A stretch of DNA of 64,000 bases. Source: Dryococelus australis. Its lineage: Eukaryota > Arthropoda > Insecta > Phasmatodea > Phasmatidae. Of this stretch, positions 23,625 through 32,939 are shown in pieces. The translations under genes and the position numbers were made by a program. The DNA lies in contig CM057009.1 of assembly GCA_029891345.1 (NCBI GenBank), positions 88,025,416 through 88,089,415 on the forward strand. Reading direction: 5' to 3'. Position 1 is the stretch's first letter; every line of letters starts with the position of its first letter. The notes beneath the pieces were generated by a model. It was not told the origin of the DNA, did no database searches, and was given only the letters and a program-made list of their open reading frames with translations.

Positions 23625-23790
23625 CTTGAGAGCCGATGGAGGTGAAGTGAGTATGGAGCAGCGTCGGAATGAAAGGGTGGGGAACGAGAAAACCCGCCAA
23701 CCAGCAGCATTGTCTGGAACGACCCAGCCGAGAATCGAACCCGGTTCGCTTAGGTAGGAGGCGAGTAGTCTACCCACTGCGGCCCTGCGA
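23625..23790 (-). repeat. tRNA-headed SINE, copy 1
   Basis: Read on the reverse strand, the head is GGGCCGCAGTGGGTAGACTA, CTCGCCTCCTAC and then the B-box CGGGTTCGATTCTCGG. The body includes GGCGGGTTTTCTCGTTCCCC and CACCCTTTCATTCCG. Copy 2 at 48,475-48,656 has the same order of head and body phrases. The right and left limits are approximate. Confidence 0.7.
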
Positions 23791-24601
23791 ACCTGATTTT
23801 TAACACACTTTCACTTGACTAACGCATGAATAAAGTTAATTTTTTGCATAAGCTGGAAGAACACTTAATGTGCATATAAGTAGGTCTTTTCAAAAAAGTC
23901 CTCAACACACAAATGCTAAAAGTTATGTTGTAACAAGGCTTGAGACAAGGGAAGTCTGGTTCAAGTTGAGCACTAGCCATACAGCACACACCTGCTGAAC
24001 TAGTAATACATGTACTGAAACGATACTAGAATAACAATTAATATGTTTATTTATATACTAACCGTGTTAAATGTGACAGCGGAGGGCATCTGTAATCATT
24101 CACTTTCACCTGAATACGCGGTGTGCTGTACGAACGACATATTCGCGGTGAGTGCCTTGCTATAGGACGCATATACTAAAAACGTGTGTGTATGTTTGTG
24201 TGTATATATATATATATTTCTAAGAAAGTTGTGGAAATAGTAAAGTCTGTTGTACACTAACCTCAAACGCAGAACGTAGAATGCTGCAGTTGAAAGTGGC
24301 CGAAGTCAGTTTGTGTAGACTCTAGAACGAGCTCTCAGGACTACCACTCTAGTACACTGTCAGAGCTGTCTATCCCTCAGCTGTTTCATCATATGTTGGA
24401 GTACGCGTATTACTTACAGCACTTGCGGGGTATGTGTCCATTCAAGATTAAGGTCACAGTGTGTGTACCGAGAATAACAAGGCATGACCACATCTGTTTT
24501 GTAATACCAAAACATTAAATCACATCGTATGTCTTGGTGTACTCAGCCACACGGCTTGGATGGCTGGCAGACGTCATTCAGTATGTAGGTCAGTGTTGAA
24601 G
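23791..24601. other. No recognisable gene
   Basis: AT-rich, with a GT/TA microsatellite at about 24,186-24,220. This is the interval of Polinton B in which, by comparison with relic A, PolB would be expected; I see no PolB motif on either strand. Confidence 0.5.
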
Positions 24602-24793
24602 CTAACTTTCACTTTCGCTGCGCACAGTATCGATACCAATCACGCAGTATGACCTGTGTACTTGTTCCTGGTGCCAGTCTGTCGTATCGAAAACACCGCC
24701 GCACTGGTTACATGACTTGTAACTACTGTGTATGATGAGTGTACCTGACGTCAGCCTTTCTCTGGATAAGTGACATGTGTGCATGACCAGCAC
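24602..24793 (-). CDS. Possible zinc-finger-containing remnant
   Basis: A 63-codon reverse-strand frame contains CNQCGGVFDTTDWHQEQVHR followed by SYC, spacing C-x2-C-x14-H-x3-C, compatible with a C2HC finger. Nothing else in the frame is recognisable and no neighbouring frame continues it convincingly. It could be the leftover of a zinc-finger segment of a Polinton gene or chance. Confidence 0.2.
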   Translation of the reverse strand: MLVMHTCHLSRERLTSGTLIIHSSYKSCNQCGGVFDTTDWHQEQVHRSYCVIGIDTVRSESES

Positions 24794-24830
24794 ACACTTG
24801 TCTGAAACGTCCGCTGCTAATATTTTATTT

Positions 24831-25340
24831 TTGACATAAGGAATAACAAGTGGGGCCTCAGAAGTCTAGTGGCTAGAACACACTCAAGTGGGACCATACC
24901 CGAATTAGTTATCTTTAAATGAAAATTCAAAATTATTTTTTCAGGACAATACATTTTCAGACAGTACATTGATGTCCAGCGAAGCGGGCGGGATACTGCT
25001 AGTCGAATATAATACTATGTTGAATATATTTATGCATACAAATATATATTTTATTTTATGTTGTTATAAGGCCTCAGTGACTAGAACACTTTATAGCTAT
25101 TCTTTTGAGTAAATGCTTACATGTTGACATAAAGAATAACTCGTGGGGGCCGCAGAAGTCGAGTGGATAGAGCACTTTTTTTCAAGTGGAACCATACCTA
25201 AACTAGATATCTTTAATATATATGTGATTTTTTAAAAATAATTTTCAGAACACTAAATTGTTACCCAGCGAAGCGGGCGGAAGCACTGATTTTCATAAAT
25301 AAAAAATATAATTATGTTTACAAATATATTTTTATTTTTT
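24831..25340 (+). repeat. Two-copy ~293-bp tandem duplication with tRNA-like head
   Basis: TTGACATAAGGAATAACAAG (24,831) and its variant at 25,124 start two units. Each has a tRNA A-box-like GGCCGCAGAAGTCGAGTGG, then an AGTGGAACCATACCTAAACTA-like phrase, CCCAGCGAAGCGGGCGG, and an AT-rich tail with TACAAATATAT. A third partial head is at about 25,065-25,090. It is probably SINE-derived. Confidence 0.55.
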
Positions 25341-25565
25341 CATTATGAATATACATTATATTTATTTACTTATTATTTTGCTCTTTCACACTTATATCAT
25401 ACTTGAACTCACACGAACAACCTCTCTCTCGCACAGATTTAGTTAATTTAAAAAGCCACACATCGTACCCCTCACCTCTTACCACCGGCAAGCTATCGAA
25501 ATAGACTTTCCCAGAATGGTCTTCTGGATCATTGGAGAGAGTGTGACCAAAAAAAGAACAGCATT

Positions 25566-25583
25566 TCTCTCTCTCTCTCTCTC
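25566..25583. repeat. (CT)n microsatellite
   Basis: Nine CT repeats lie just downstream of the 3' end of the reverse-strand Ser/Thr-rich gene. Confidence 0.85.
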
Positions 25584-25592
25584 AAACACATT

Positions 25593-26202
25593 TTATAATG
25601 TTTCTATTGCACCCAGTACTCGCCTCAGATAGTCTTTCACCTCAGGTACGGGCATCGATGCGATGTCCGGCAGGTTCCTGGACGGTATCATCCCCCACAT
25701 GTAGGACGAATAGTAGGCTCGGTCGGCGTGACAATCCCTCGTCGCCTGCGTGATGTCGTAGCCATCGTGGTGGTGACGCCTGGAGATACCTTCGTCTTCA
25801 TAGTCCGCTTACGTCCTGGTGTCGCGGAGACAGTAGTTGGGGCGTCAGGTATCTGGACAGTCGCAGAGGCAGGTATGTCTTCCGATGCGAGGTCACGATT
25901 ACTGTTAGGCAGGTTGGCGAGGTGGAAGTTTATTAGCATCCTAACACTTCATGCGTCTCCACCTCGTCTGAAGTGCAAGGTAGCGGTGTATCTTCCCTCA
26001 TGTTGTGGTCAACACATCTCCCCGGCACAGTGGAGTCTCCCAGCTGCTGTTCTTGTAGGTTATGTGCTAAAATCCAGTGTTCTGAGCTATTACAGTTCTC
26101 ACTACACATACGATTATCCCCGACATCGTATGTGACACAATCATGACCTGGTGTCGCGCTGGTATAGGCAGTCTCTGGGTGGAACTGTATACTCATCTTC
26201 AA
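25593..26202 (-). pseudogene. Ser/Thr-rich unknown gene, Polinton B
   Basis: Three overlapping reverse-strand frames appear to form one gene of about 200 codons. 26,202-25,933 opens with MKMSIQFHPETAY. 25,939-25,688 has HLANLPNSNRD, then a Thr/Ser-rich part (TTTMATTSRRRRG). A short frame from an ATG at 25,691, overlapping the previous stop, ends in VPEVKDYLRRVLGAIETL at 25,593. Family unknown. The low-complexity Thr/Ser stretch followed by basic residues is like that in the 7,378-8,118 gene of relic A, and the two lie at matching positions. Homology between them is inferred from place and composition only. Confidence 0.4.
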
Positions 26203-26507
26203 CGGAATAGTGATGGTGACGAGCTGGTGAGTCTTATATATAGCTGTCCCAGTATGTGTGACGTTGCAGCTACTTACAAATCTCCATCAACAGCGCTAGC
26301 AGGCGTTCAACAAGGATACAAGCAGTCACCATACATCGACACTTGCTTCGACATTGTAGTTCTCCCTCGACGAGCGTGCTGTCCTCCATGATGTACTGAT
26401 AATTACTTGTATACACAGCATACCTTAGCTGAACATGGTAGAAACAATCTCCTGCCGCAGACTTCTAGTTATGTAGTATGTATTTGATCTGTGCATTCTT
26501 CGGTCCA
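26203..26507. other. Spacer, no clear gene
   Basis: A reverse-strand spacer between the Ser/Thr-rich gene and the first paralogue. Short forward frames are not convincing. Confidence 0.4.
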
Positions 26508-26873
26508 TCAACAGATTGATCCATCATTTTTCTTGCGCAGGGCGAATTTCACCTTCTTGTCCTCACAACACATTTCGCTAATATCTTCGAATTCAGCTTG
26601 TAGTGCGAGAATGTGGCTGCATGTAGGTTGCTGAGTATTCAGGCGTAGATTAGCAACAGCACACCTTTCGTACCTGTAGCATATTAGGATCTCGCTGTGG
26701 AACTCGTCGCAGTCGTCCTGGTAACCCCACGTGTGATTTTCACCATCACATATCTGCACTTGTTCGTAGCGAAACTCTGGTTTAAATACCACTCTTCTAT
26801 AGCCGATAAAGTAGCGGGTGTAGGAGTTTGATTCTTCTGGCTGGAACTGCACACACTGGTATCTCTCGAACAT
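26508..26873 (-). CDS. Small Cys-rich protein, paralogue 1
   Basis: An open frame of 121 codons (ATG 26,873). It aligns with the N-terminal part of its upstream neighbour (26,931-27,395): IGYRRVVFKP against IGYHRVHFKP, then EQV-x2-C, a G-x2-H-x-W segment, a D/E-C-D/E pair and a later L-R-x-NT stretch. It has eight or so cysteines and an acidic character; no signal peptide or membrane segment is obvious. I do not recognise the family. The two genes are a tandem duplication within the reverse-strand cluster of Polinton B. The frame is uninterrupted, unlike most genes of the element. Confidence 0.5.
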   Translation of the reverse strand: MFERYQCVQFQPEESNSYTRYFIGYRRVVFKPEFRYEQVQICDGENHTWGYQDDCDEFHSEILICYRYERCAVANLRLNTQQPTCSHILALQAEFEDISEMCCEDKKVKFALRKKNDGSIC

Positions 26874-26930
26874 GTATTCTCATGACTGCACTGGTGATGA
26901 CTGTAGACGTGATGTAAAGTGCGTTGCTTC

Positions 26931-27395
26931 TTATACGCATATTTTTGTGGCCAAGTACACCTCGCATGTCAGCGGAGAACACATCGTAGACCACGTAATC
27001 ACTCCAAGCTTCATGACTGTCGTATGGTATTCGCCCGTACAAGTCTCGGTCCAACGTGTAATTACACTGTTGACAGGATGGTACAGCTCATACGCAACTG
27101 ACTGCGAAAACCACATCTGTCGTATAGTTTCTTCGTTTGCACGCTCTAGCAAAACTGCTGTGGTAGAAGGTAGCTCCGTGTTCGGGCGCAGGTAGTACAC
27201 TGGACGTGCAGTCACACTGCATGGTGTCGAGTAGAGGACAAAGCATTCATCTTCGTTTTGGCATACCCAATGTCCCAGTCCGGCACAGCTTTCCACTTGC
27301 TCCGGCAGTCCAGTTGGCTTGAAGTGAACACGATGGTAGCCGATCGTAACATCATCGTACTTATTCACGTCCAGTGGATTGAATGCTAAGTACAT
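26931..27395 (-). CDS. Small Cys-containing protein, paralogue 2
   Basis: An open frame of 154 codons (ATG 27,395, MYLAFNPLDVNKY). Its first 90 residues match paralogue 1: VTIGYHRVHFKP, EQVESCAGLGHW, NEDEC, YYLRPNTELP. The tail after about residue 110 has no counterpart and may be frameshifted, because a different frame (27,054-26,797) overlaps that part. It ends 57 bp from the start of paralogue 1. A (GA)n repeat lies just upstream of its ATG. Function unknown. Confidence 0.45.
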   Translation of the reverse strand: MYLAFNPLDVNKYDDVTIGYHRVHFKPTGLPEQVESCAGLGHWVCQNEDECFVLYSTPCSVTARPVYYLRPNTELPSTTAVLLERANEETIRQMWFSQSVAYELYHPVNSVITRWTETCTGEYHTTVMKLGVITWSTMCSPLTCEVYLATKICV

Positions 27396-27401
27396 GGTGC
27401 G

Positions 27402-27421
27402 AGAGAGAGAGAGAGAGAGAG
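27402..27421. repeat. (GA)n microsatellite
   Basis: Ten GA repeats lie 7 bp upstream of the ATG of paralogue 2. Confidence 0.85.
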
Positions 27422-27459
27422 AACATGTAAAATTATGAAAACTCTACTATATGCATCGT

Positions 27460-27741
27460 TTACCCGTTGCCAATAGGTTTGATGCCTGTATATGCACTGT
27501 GGACAGTTGTCTCGTTCATAATTAACATATTCTCGGTGAGTAAGTGTAGATAACGGGACGGTAGTCGTACACGAAAGTCACCATCCATCAAAGAGGAGAC
27601 ACACTTGCCATAGGTTGTATCTACCCTGCGAAAGTCTGCTGCTACATACTTTTTACCGATCACCAGTTCTGTCAGTGCCCTGTACTGTGCGCCTCCGTTC
27701 AACTTTGCTATAAGCCCGTCCATAATGAAAGACGTGGTCAC
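27460..27741 (-). CDS. Small conserved-looking protein, Polinton B
   Basis: A complete 93-codon frame (ATG 27,741) with LTELVIGKKYVAADFRRVDT, TTYGKCVSSLMDGDF and VRLPSRYLHLLTE. The alternation of short strands, with a K-Y...T-x-Y/F-G...F-x-V-x-LP-x-R-Y pattern, is like a small beta-barrel domain. I recall similar small proteins next to other insect Polinton-type genes but cannot name the family. A single-stranded DNA-binding role would be conceivable but is only a guess. It is uninterrupted and is the most upstream gene of its reverse-strand cluster. Confidence 0.55.
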   Translation of the reverse strand: MTTSFIMDGLIAKLNGGAQYRALTELVIGKKYVAADFRRVDTTYGKCVSSLMDGDFRVRLPSRYLHLLTENMLIMNETTVHSAYTGIKPIGNG

Positions 27742-27814
27742 GATTAGTACTATAGTCTAACCTCTACAATAAGTTAGTATATATATCTACCACACGCAAT
27801 GTACCAAGCCATTA

Positions 27815-28560
27815 TTGAGGTCACACATTCTTGGCAACATGTGTGCGGTAACACCCGAGAGTCTGAGGCAAGGTCACTTTCGCAGTACTCGTGGTCGGTG
27901 TACTGAGCCTGCAATTACCTCCCACCTTCGGTTCGATATGTACCAAGACTTTAATGAGGTCACGCGTTCTTGTGTATGTGGCAACACCCGAGAGGGCAGG
28001 CAAGGACATACCTTAACAGTACTCGTGGTCAGTGTACTGAGCCTACAATTACCTCCTCACCTTCGGTTCGTCGTGTACGAGACTTTATTGAGGTCACGCA
28101 TTCTTGTGTATGTGGCAACACCCGAGAGTCTGAGGCAAAGTCACGCCTTAGCAATAAATGTGGTCGATATGCTGAGCCTAAAATTACCCCCCCCTCCACC
28201 TTTCGTTAGAGGTGTACCGAGACTTTAATTGATGGCATGCGTTCTTGACAACAACATACGTGTGTGGTAATATCTGACAGTCTGAGGAAAGGTCACCTTA
28301 GCAGTACTCGTGATCGATGTACTGAGCCTATAATTACCTCCCACCTTCCATTCACTGTGTACCGAGAATTTATTGAGGTCACGAATTTTCGTGTATGTGG
28401 CAACACCCGAGAGTCTGAGACCTTAGCAGTATTCGTAGTCGATGTACTGAGCATTACCTCCCACCTTCGGTTCGTCATGTACCAAGACTTTGTTGAGGTC
28501 ACACACATTCTTGTATATGTGGCAACACCCGAGGTGGCGGGGTTACATGTACCGAGCCCC
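27815..28560 (+). repeat. ~120-150-bp tandem array, about six units
   Basis: GAGGTCAC(A/G)C starts units at about 27,819, 27,956, 28,090, 28,224 (variant), 28,375 and 28,495, with spacings of about 137, 134, 134, 151 and 120. Each unit holds GTGTGTGGCAACACCCGAGAG-like, CTGAGGCAAGG, CTCGTGGTCGGTGTACTGAG-like, AATTACCTCCCACCTTCGG and GTACCGAGACTTTA phrases. The last phrase also occurs near the 3' end of the gene at 28,619-28,879. Open frames through the array are by-products of the repetition. Confidence 0.85.
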
Positions 28561-28618
28561 CTTTATAGTCCACGCCCTTAGTAACAGAACATTCAAACAT
28601 GCACATGATCGACCTAGC

Positions 28619-28879
28619 CTACACTCTCCGCACTCGTGGTTCGTCGTGTACCCAGACTTTAATGTACGCAAAGAGGGACGTTCGTACTCTGTCTGCAAAT
28701 CGCATGTTCGTGCTGCAGTGGTTAGTCAACCATCGCTTCTGCTTGGGATCGGCCACGATGACTACACCATCTGCCAACTTAGAGGTAAGTACATCACTTA
28801 TTTTATCATATTTCACATCACCATCATTCCAATTGAGACCATGATGGTGTTTTTCCAACTATATATTTGTCACCTTACT
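28619..28879 (-). pseudogene. Small unknown gene, Polinton B
   Basis: The reverse-strand frame reads from an ATG near 28,879, passes one in-frame TAG, and is then open for 79 codons from 28,858. It includes LEKHHHGLNWNDGDVKYDKI, LADGVVIVADPKQKRWL and SLFAYIKVWVHDEPRV. The composition is that of a real soluble protein; no family was recognised. Its 3' end contains the phrase that recurs in the adjacent tandem array, so the array may have grown from this 3' end. Confidence 0.4.
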
Positions 28880-29044
28880 TTTCATGGCGAGTGATGTCCA
28901 TGGAAACGGTGGCAGAAATGTACTTGTAGCCATGCTACCGTCAGAATATGCTACGCAAATATGTTTAATTATGAAACTGCACGGAGACATGTATTCCTGT
29001 ACGTTCGCAAACATGTTGTGACGTCAAATGATGATTATTCTACT

Positions 29045-30282
29045 ATTTTAACGATTCTGTCGCGAGAATTGTATGTGGCTAACCTGTAGTGAATTACCAA
29101 CGGGTAGGCTTGAGTATTGACGGGGAAATTATCCCCGGCCGTCAATTCAATTCTACAGTCTACAACACCTGTTTTCAGTCGATCATCCTGCTTACTCACA
29201 TCAAACACCAGTAGGGTGATGTGGTCATGTACTGGCTGGGTTCCAGTATCGGCGACTGAGTTTGTCCATAATAAGCTCTCTGAAAGTCGACATACATCTG
29301 ATATGGGACCGATTACATACCATTCACAAAATCAATGTTTAAATCACCATAGGGTAACACTCTGATTTGAGGAATACTTTGCAATTCTTTATATTCACAT
29401 GATCGAATGTCGAATGGTCTGCACCGATAAAATTTTGTTTGTCTATCTGAAACGCAACTATTATGTAACATGGTTTTTCACTGGTAAAACTGGTTTTAAC
29501 ATTCCAGTTTACGCACGTCGACTGTGGTATGCTCGGGTGTGGTTCTAAACTCCAAGAGCGAAAAGCAATGTCGACGTTCCTACCTTTCTCTGCATATTTC
29601 AAAAATTTCATATGTTCTGACATTTTCACCTGGACGTGTGGCAGCAGCCATTCGATAGACAGTATTGGAGCGATGTGACTTCTTGAGCGGCTGTAGTATC
29701 CACCACAGCATTCGTTTACATGTTAGCCATTAGAATAACTAACTCTTGCTTGTAATTATTTATCAAATGCTTGTAGTCTTCGGCAAACCCCAACAGTATT
29801 GCGAGAGGAATACAAACTTCGAATTTCCCATTAGCATAGACAGGAATCTTATAGTTCCCTTCGATTCCCCAGCCTGCTATTTTAGTCGCAGCTAGTTGGT
29901 ATTGAGTGAGTGAGAGATAATTCTTTATAGTTGTGGTAATCTCGACATCACATGTCCCATCCACTTCACATCCATTCAGTTAGTACGCGATTCTACTTAA
30001 CATGTGTGATATTCAATTCCTAATTATCCGAGTTGTTGCAGGTACAGCACCATCGGCCTTCGTAATCGATCCTCGAAACCTCAAATATGAATTACACGGT
30101 GCGGTGTAGATATCTTGGTTTTGTACCAGGATTCGAACCTTTGACGAGGCTGTGTAGAGACCTGGTAGGTAGGGTGTGTACGTGTGGTTTTCCGACGTGA
30201 TGATCGCATCTTCGAAGTTCACAGATTCTCCTATGCTTAATATTTCCTCATCCATATTTGTCGACCACGAGTCCCAATGCAC
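29045..30282 (-). pseudogene. Double-jelly-roll capsid-like protein, Polinton B
   Basis: By similarity to relic A and to double-jelly-roll proteins of insect Polintons, this would be the shell-forming protein. In order it shows ITSENHTYTPYLPGLYT, NQDIYTAPCNSYLRFRGSIT, two in-frame stops (30,013 and about 29,985), ITTTIKNYLSLTQ, IAGWGIEGNYKIPVYANGKF, a frameshift near 29,640, CYIIVAFQIDKQNF, FDHVNIKNCKVFLKSECYP, another frameshift near 29,345, and a C-terminal part with MYVDFQRAYYG and IVKIVE. The span of about 410 codons is near the size of that family. No restored version is offered. The penton-like gene lies just upstream, in the same order as in relic A. Confidence 0.8.
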
Positions 30283-30374
30283 GAAGGAAATGTACGTTTG
30301 TAGATGTTAGCACGTTCGCAGCTCGTCTCATACGGACTCCCGGTTTGGTACAGTATGCAGTTTTTATTGCCTTC

Positions 30375-31073
30375 TTAAATTTCAGACCCATCTTTGCGTA
30401 AATGTAGGCGTACAGATATTTCCTCACCTCGTAAATTAATCATACAATTGTCTTGATCTACGACTGAGACAACTACTTCCGGTACATTCTCTGTGACGAT
30501 GGGAATGTAAATGGGCGTTTTTGGCACATCCACTAGCTTAAAGACGGGCGGTACCATTGCAGAGAATTCGTGTAGTGTTTGGCTGGGATAACCATTGAGA
30601 TACGAACCAGTCACCTAGTTACAGTTGATTCTTTTAACATTCACGGGGAAAATATTTACGGGCAGTGTGGGTACATGCATTTTATTTGCTTCGTTCTTTA
30701 CATTCTCGAATCCCAGCATTGCTGCTAGTGTGTCGCTTTGTGTAAAGTCTATCTAAGCGGAACAATAAATCTCGCTGTGTAGCGTATTAGCATTACGTCG
30801 CAGCGTCAACACTACTTCCGACCCTAGTGCATGCTTAAGGACCTCGCCCATATCTTCAATCTCATACGAACCTGTAGGTATGTTCTCCTCACCTCTTTTA
30901 CCACCCTCCGTGACATAACGAGACCTGCAATTACGTTCATCTATGTTCGGTACAGAGAAATAAGTTTGTAAATCAATTAGTGTGACTGACCACGAGCCCT
31001 GCACGTTAAGTGGACGGAAGTGCACGGAGCGTAATTCCGAGATGTTGCCCGACACGATCAGGGTGACAGACAT
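30375..31073 (-). pseudogene. Penton-like minor capsid protein, Polinton B
   Basis: One reverse-strand frame of about 233 codons from ATG 31,073, broken only by in-frame TAG codons at 30,753-30,755 and about 30,615. Motifs in order: VHFRPLNVQGSWSVTLIDLQ, YFSVPNIDE, IPTGSYEIEDMGEVL, TLAAMLGFENV, TGSYLNGYPSQTLHEF, VYIPI-like PIYIPIVTENVPEV, VVDQDN and LRGEEISVRLHL. This order is that of the single-jelly-roll minor capsid (penton-like) proteins of insect Polintons, which would occupy the five-fold vertices. Assignment is from motif memory. Confidence 0.7.
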
Positions 31074-31169
31074 AACTGTTGCTTATGTGTAGGGTGTACT
31101 GGTGTTAAGTATGCTTTGAAAGGAATCGAAGGCAGAGGTGACCACAGTTCGATTCTTGTGGCAGTTGTT

Positions 31170-31479
31170 CTGTCTCGTAGTTATAATATAAATGCACATC
31201 TCTCAAGCATGTTTTCAGTTCTGGTGGTATTCTTAAGATACTATAACTGTCATAGTATTCTGCAGTATCCCCACACATTTTTTTATGCTACCCAATACAT
31301 TCCCTGTCCTCGGCTAGTATCTAGATTTATTATACCACACTCCACTTACTTCGGTATATGCGGTAGTCTGTTGCGCATAACCGCGCCCCGAAGTTAGAAA
31401 TTTTCAATTTACGAACACACTTTAGTATGTCTATGCTCGTGAATGGACGGTTGGGCAGCGACATTAAGACTGATTCCAT
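31170..31479 (-). pseudogene. Adenain-like maturation protease fragment
   Basis: A frame starting MESVLMSLPNRPFTSIDIL (first ATG 31,479; second ATG 31,464 overlaps the stop of the PLA2/pX gene as TAATG) resembles the N-terminus of adenovirus-type cysteine proteases of Polintons. After a frameshift near 31,385 it continues with VECGIINLD (about 31,345-31,320). The segment following, GQGMYWVA, has Tyr where the catalytic His is expected. Two more stops follow and the Asp and Cys parts of the triad are not visible. It is a dead N-terminal third of the protease that would process virion proteins. Confidence 0.65.
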
Positions 31480-32120
31480 CGTCTCCTCCTCCTTTGTTTT
31501 CTCTTTCCCTTTCCACCTCTTCCTACCCGATATGGTCGAAGACACAGGCCTCTGCTATTTTTTGCAATCGCTTCCATATTTATATTGTGCCGTATAGCTT
31601 CACTCAATTGACTATTTTCAGCCTTGGCGGATTTAACTGCTCTCGCTATACCGCTTGCACCACCGATAAGACTACCGAGAACACCTAGGGTTGACAGGGT
31701 AAATTGTAAGATACCTCCACGTTTCCTCCTCGGCTTCCTGGTTTTTTTTGTCGCCGCCTTCCTTCTAAATTTCAAACCCATACCCTGCTTGACTTTAGTT
31801 TTCATTATCTTGGACACTCCCCACGCAGCTAGACGTTCGCCGAGTTTCGGCTTGGGCGCACTAACTTATACTTTCGCCTTATGTGCGAGTACAGTATCGG
31901 CCGTGTGCATATCTGCCAACTTACTACTGATAGCGTACGCAATATCGTGCTCGCGACAGGCCGCGTCCAACGAATTGATAGGAACGTCACCACGTTTCAA
32001 TCTTCGTGCTAGTCTCGTACCCAGTCCACAGAACTTATAAACGGGAATGTGTGCTTCAAAAGGAAGGTTGTTGATTATCGTATTCAGCAGACCTCCTCCC
32101 CTCTTACCTCCACGACACAT
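31464..32120 (-). pseudogene. Minor virion protein: PLA2-like plus pX-like region
   Basis: One frame of about 218 codons from ATG 32,120 is interrupted by a single TAA at 31,866-31,868. The N-terminal part has a parvovirus-type phospholipase A2-like signature: a glycine loop FCGLGTRL and DAACREHDIAYA, in which the catalytic His-Asp pair and spacing D-x2-C-x2-HD are present. The second part is strongly basic (KKTRKPRRKRGG), then hydrophobic (LGVLGSLIGGASGIARAV) and basic again (GRGGKGKRKQRRRRR), like adenovirus pX or pVI-type core and lytic proteins. In known adintoviruses such functions aid membrane passage and genome packaging. Here both parts share one frame. Confidence 0.75.
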
Positions 32121-32292
32121 TACGACATACTAACACAAAACTCGTTTGTCACGCATACTTTATACATATGTGGTCGACTACTTCACCTAGTCTCGAACGT
32201 GGGCATTAAGTATGTGTGGTTTTTGAGTTTACATGCTAGTATAATGGAGATCGTGCAGCAGACCACTACACTTTCCGTTCGCATCTCTGCCG

Positions 32293-32935
32293 ATGATGAA
32301 ACTAGTGCTCGCGAATCACCATGGGAAGCTGCTGCCAACGTCTGTGTGCGGTATCTACGCAGGACCGAGCAATTTTGGAAAGACATGTGTGCTTCTGAGC
32401 CTTCTGGAAGAGCCCAACAGTCTTCGGTTAAAGAACGTCTACCTCTACTCGAAATCACTACAGCAGCCAAAGTACCAGCGTCTGGAACGAATACTACGAG
32501 CAGTGGATGGACTACAATATTTCCCCTACACTGACAATGAAGCAGTTGTACCACCAAGTGAAGCCAGGTCCAACTCTGTGTTTGTCTTCGACGATGTTGC
32601 ATACGAGAAGCAGCTGACTATGAACAGTATTTCAGTATGGGAAGGCATGCTGTTGTGGATTCCATTTACTTGTGTGAAACATATTCCCGCATTCCAAAGC
32701 ACATTTCCTCCGCGAAAATGCAAATTTTCTCATACTTTTCCTTATGGATGACATGAATTTAAGTCACGTATACTCTGACGATGTGAATACAGATATGACT
32801 TTTGACAGTTTTAAAAATGTTTGTTCATGTTGCTGGCGCGAACCGCACGGGTTCGTTGTGATTGCAAAGGATTTTCCACTTGGTAAGGGATGGTATCATC
32901 GTAGATTTGACCAGTTTATCATCGTATATCAGTGA
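32293..32935 (+). pseudogene. A32/FtsK-HerA-type packaging ATPase
   Basis: This would pump DNA into the capsid. The first frame (ATG 32,293) has Walker A GIYAGPSNFGKTCVLL, RLKNVYLYSKSLQQPKYQ and Walker B SVFVFDDVAYEKQ. A frameshift near 32,610 gives YFSMGRHAVVDSIYLCETYS and IPKHI. A second near 32,745 returns to MNLSHVYSDDVNTDMTFDSF, FKNVCSCCW and HGFVVIAKDFP. These follow the known order in Polinton ATPases. The Walker residues are intact. An upstream frame with ATG at 32,244 may be the true start after another frameshift. Confidence 0.85.
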
Positions 32936-32939
32936 AGGA

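Noticed and set aside
24602..25592. Hidden PolB gene of Polinton B in the gap
   Set aside because: I looked on both strands for the DANNLY, TDVLL and FTFDVM-type motifs and saw none; only one finger-like frame is present.
27815..28581. Forward-strand open frames of 105-137 codons in the tandem array
   Set aside because: They arise because the ~135-bp unit is nearly a multiple of three and lacks stops in one frame; the protein repeats simply mirror the DNA repeats.
32183..32602. 139-codon reverse-strand frame
   Set aside because: It is antisense to the packaging ATPase, whose Walker motifs are clear on the forward strand.
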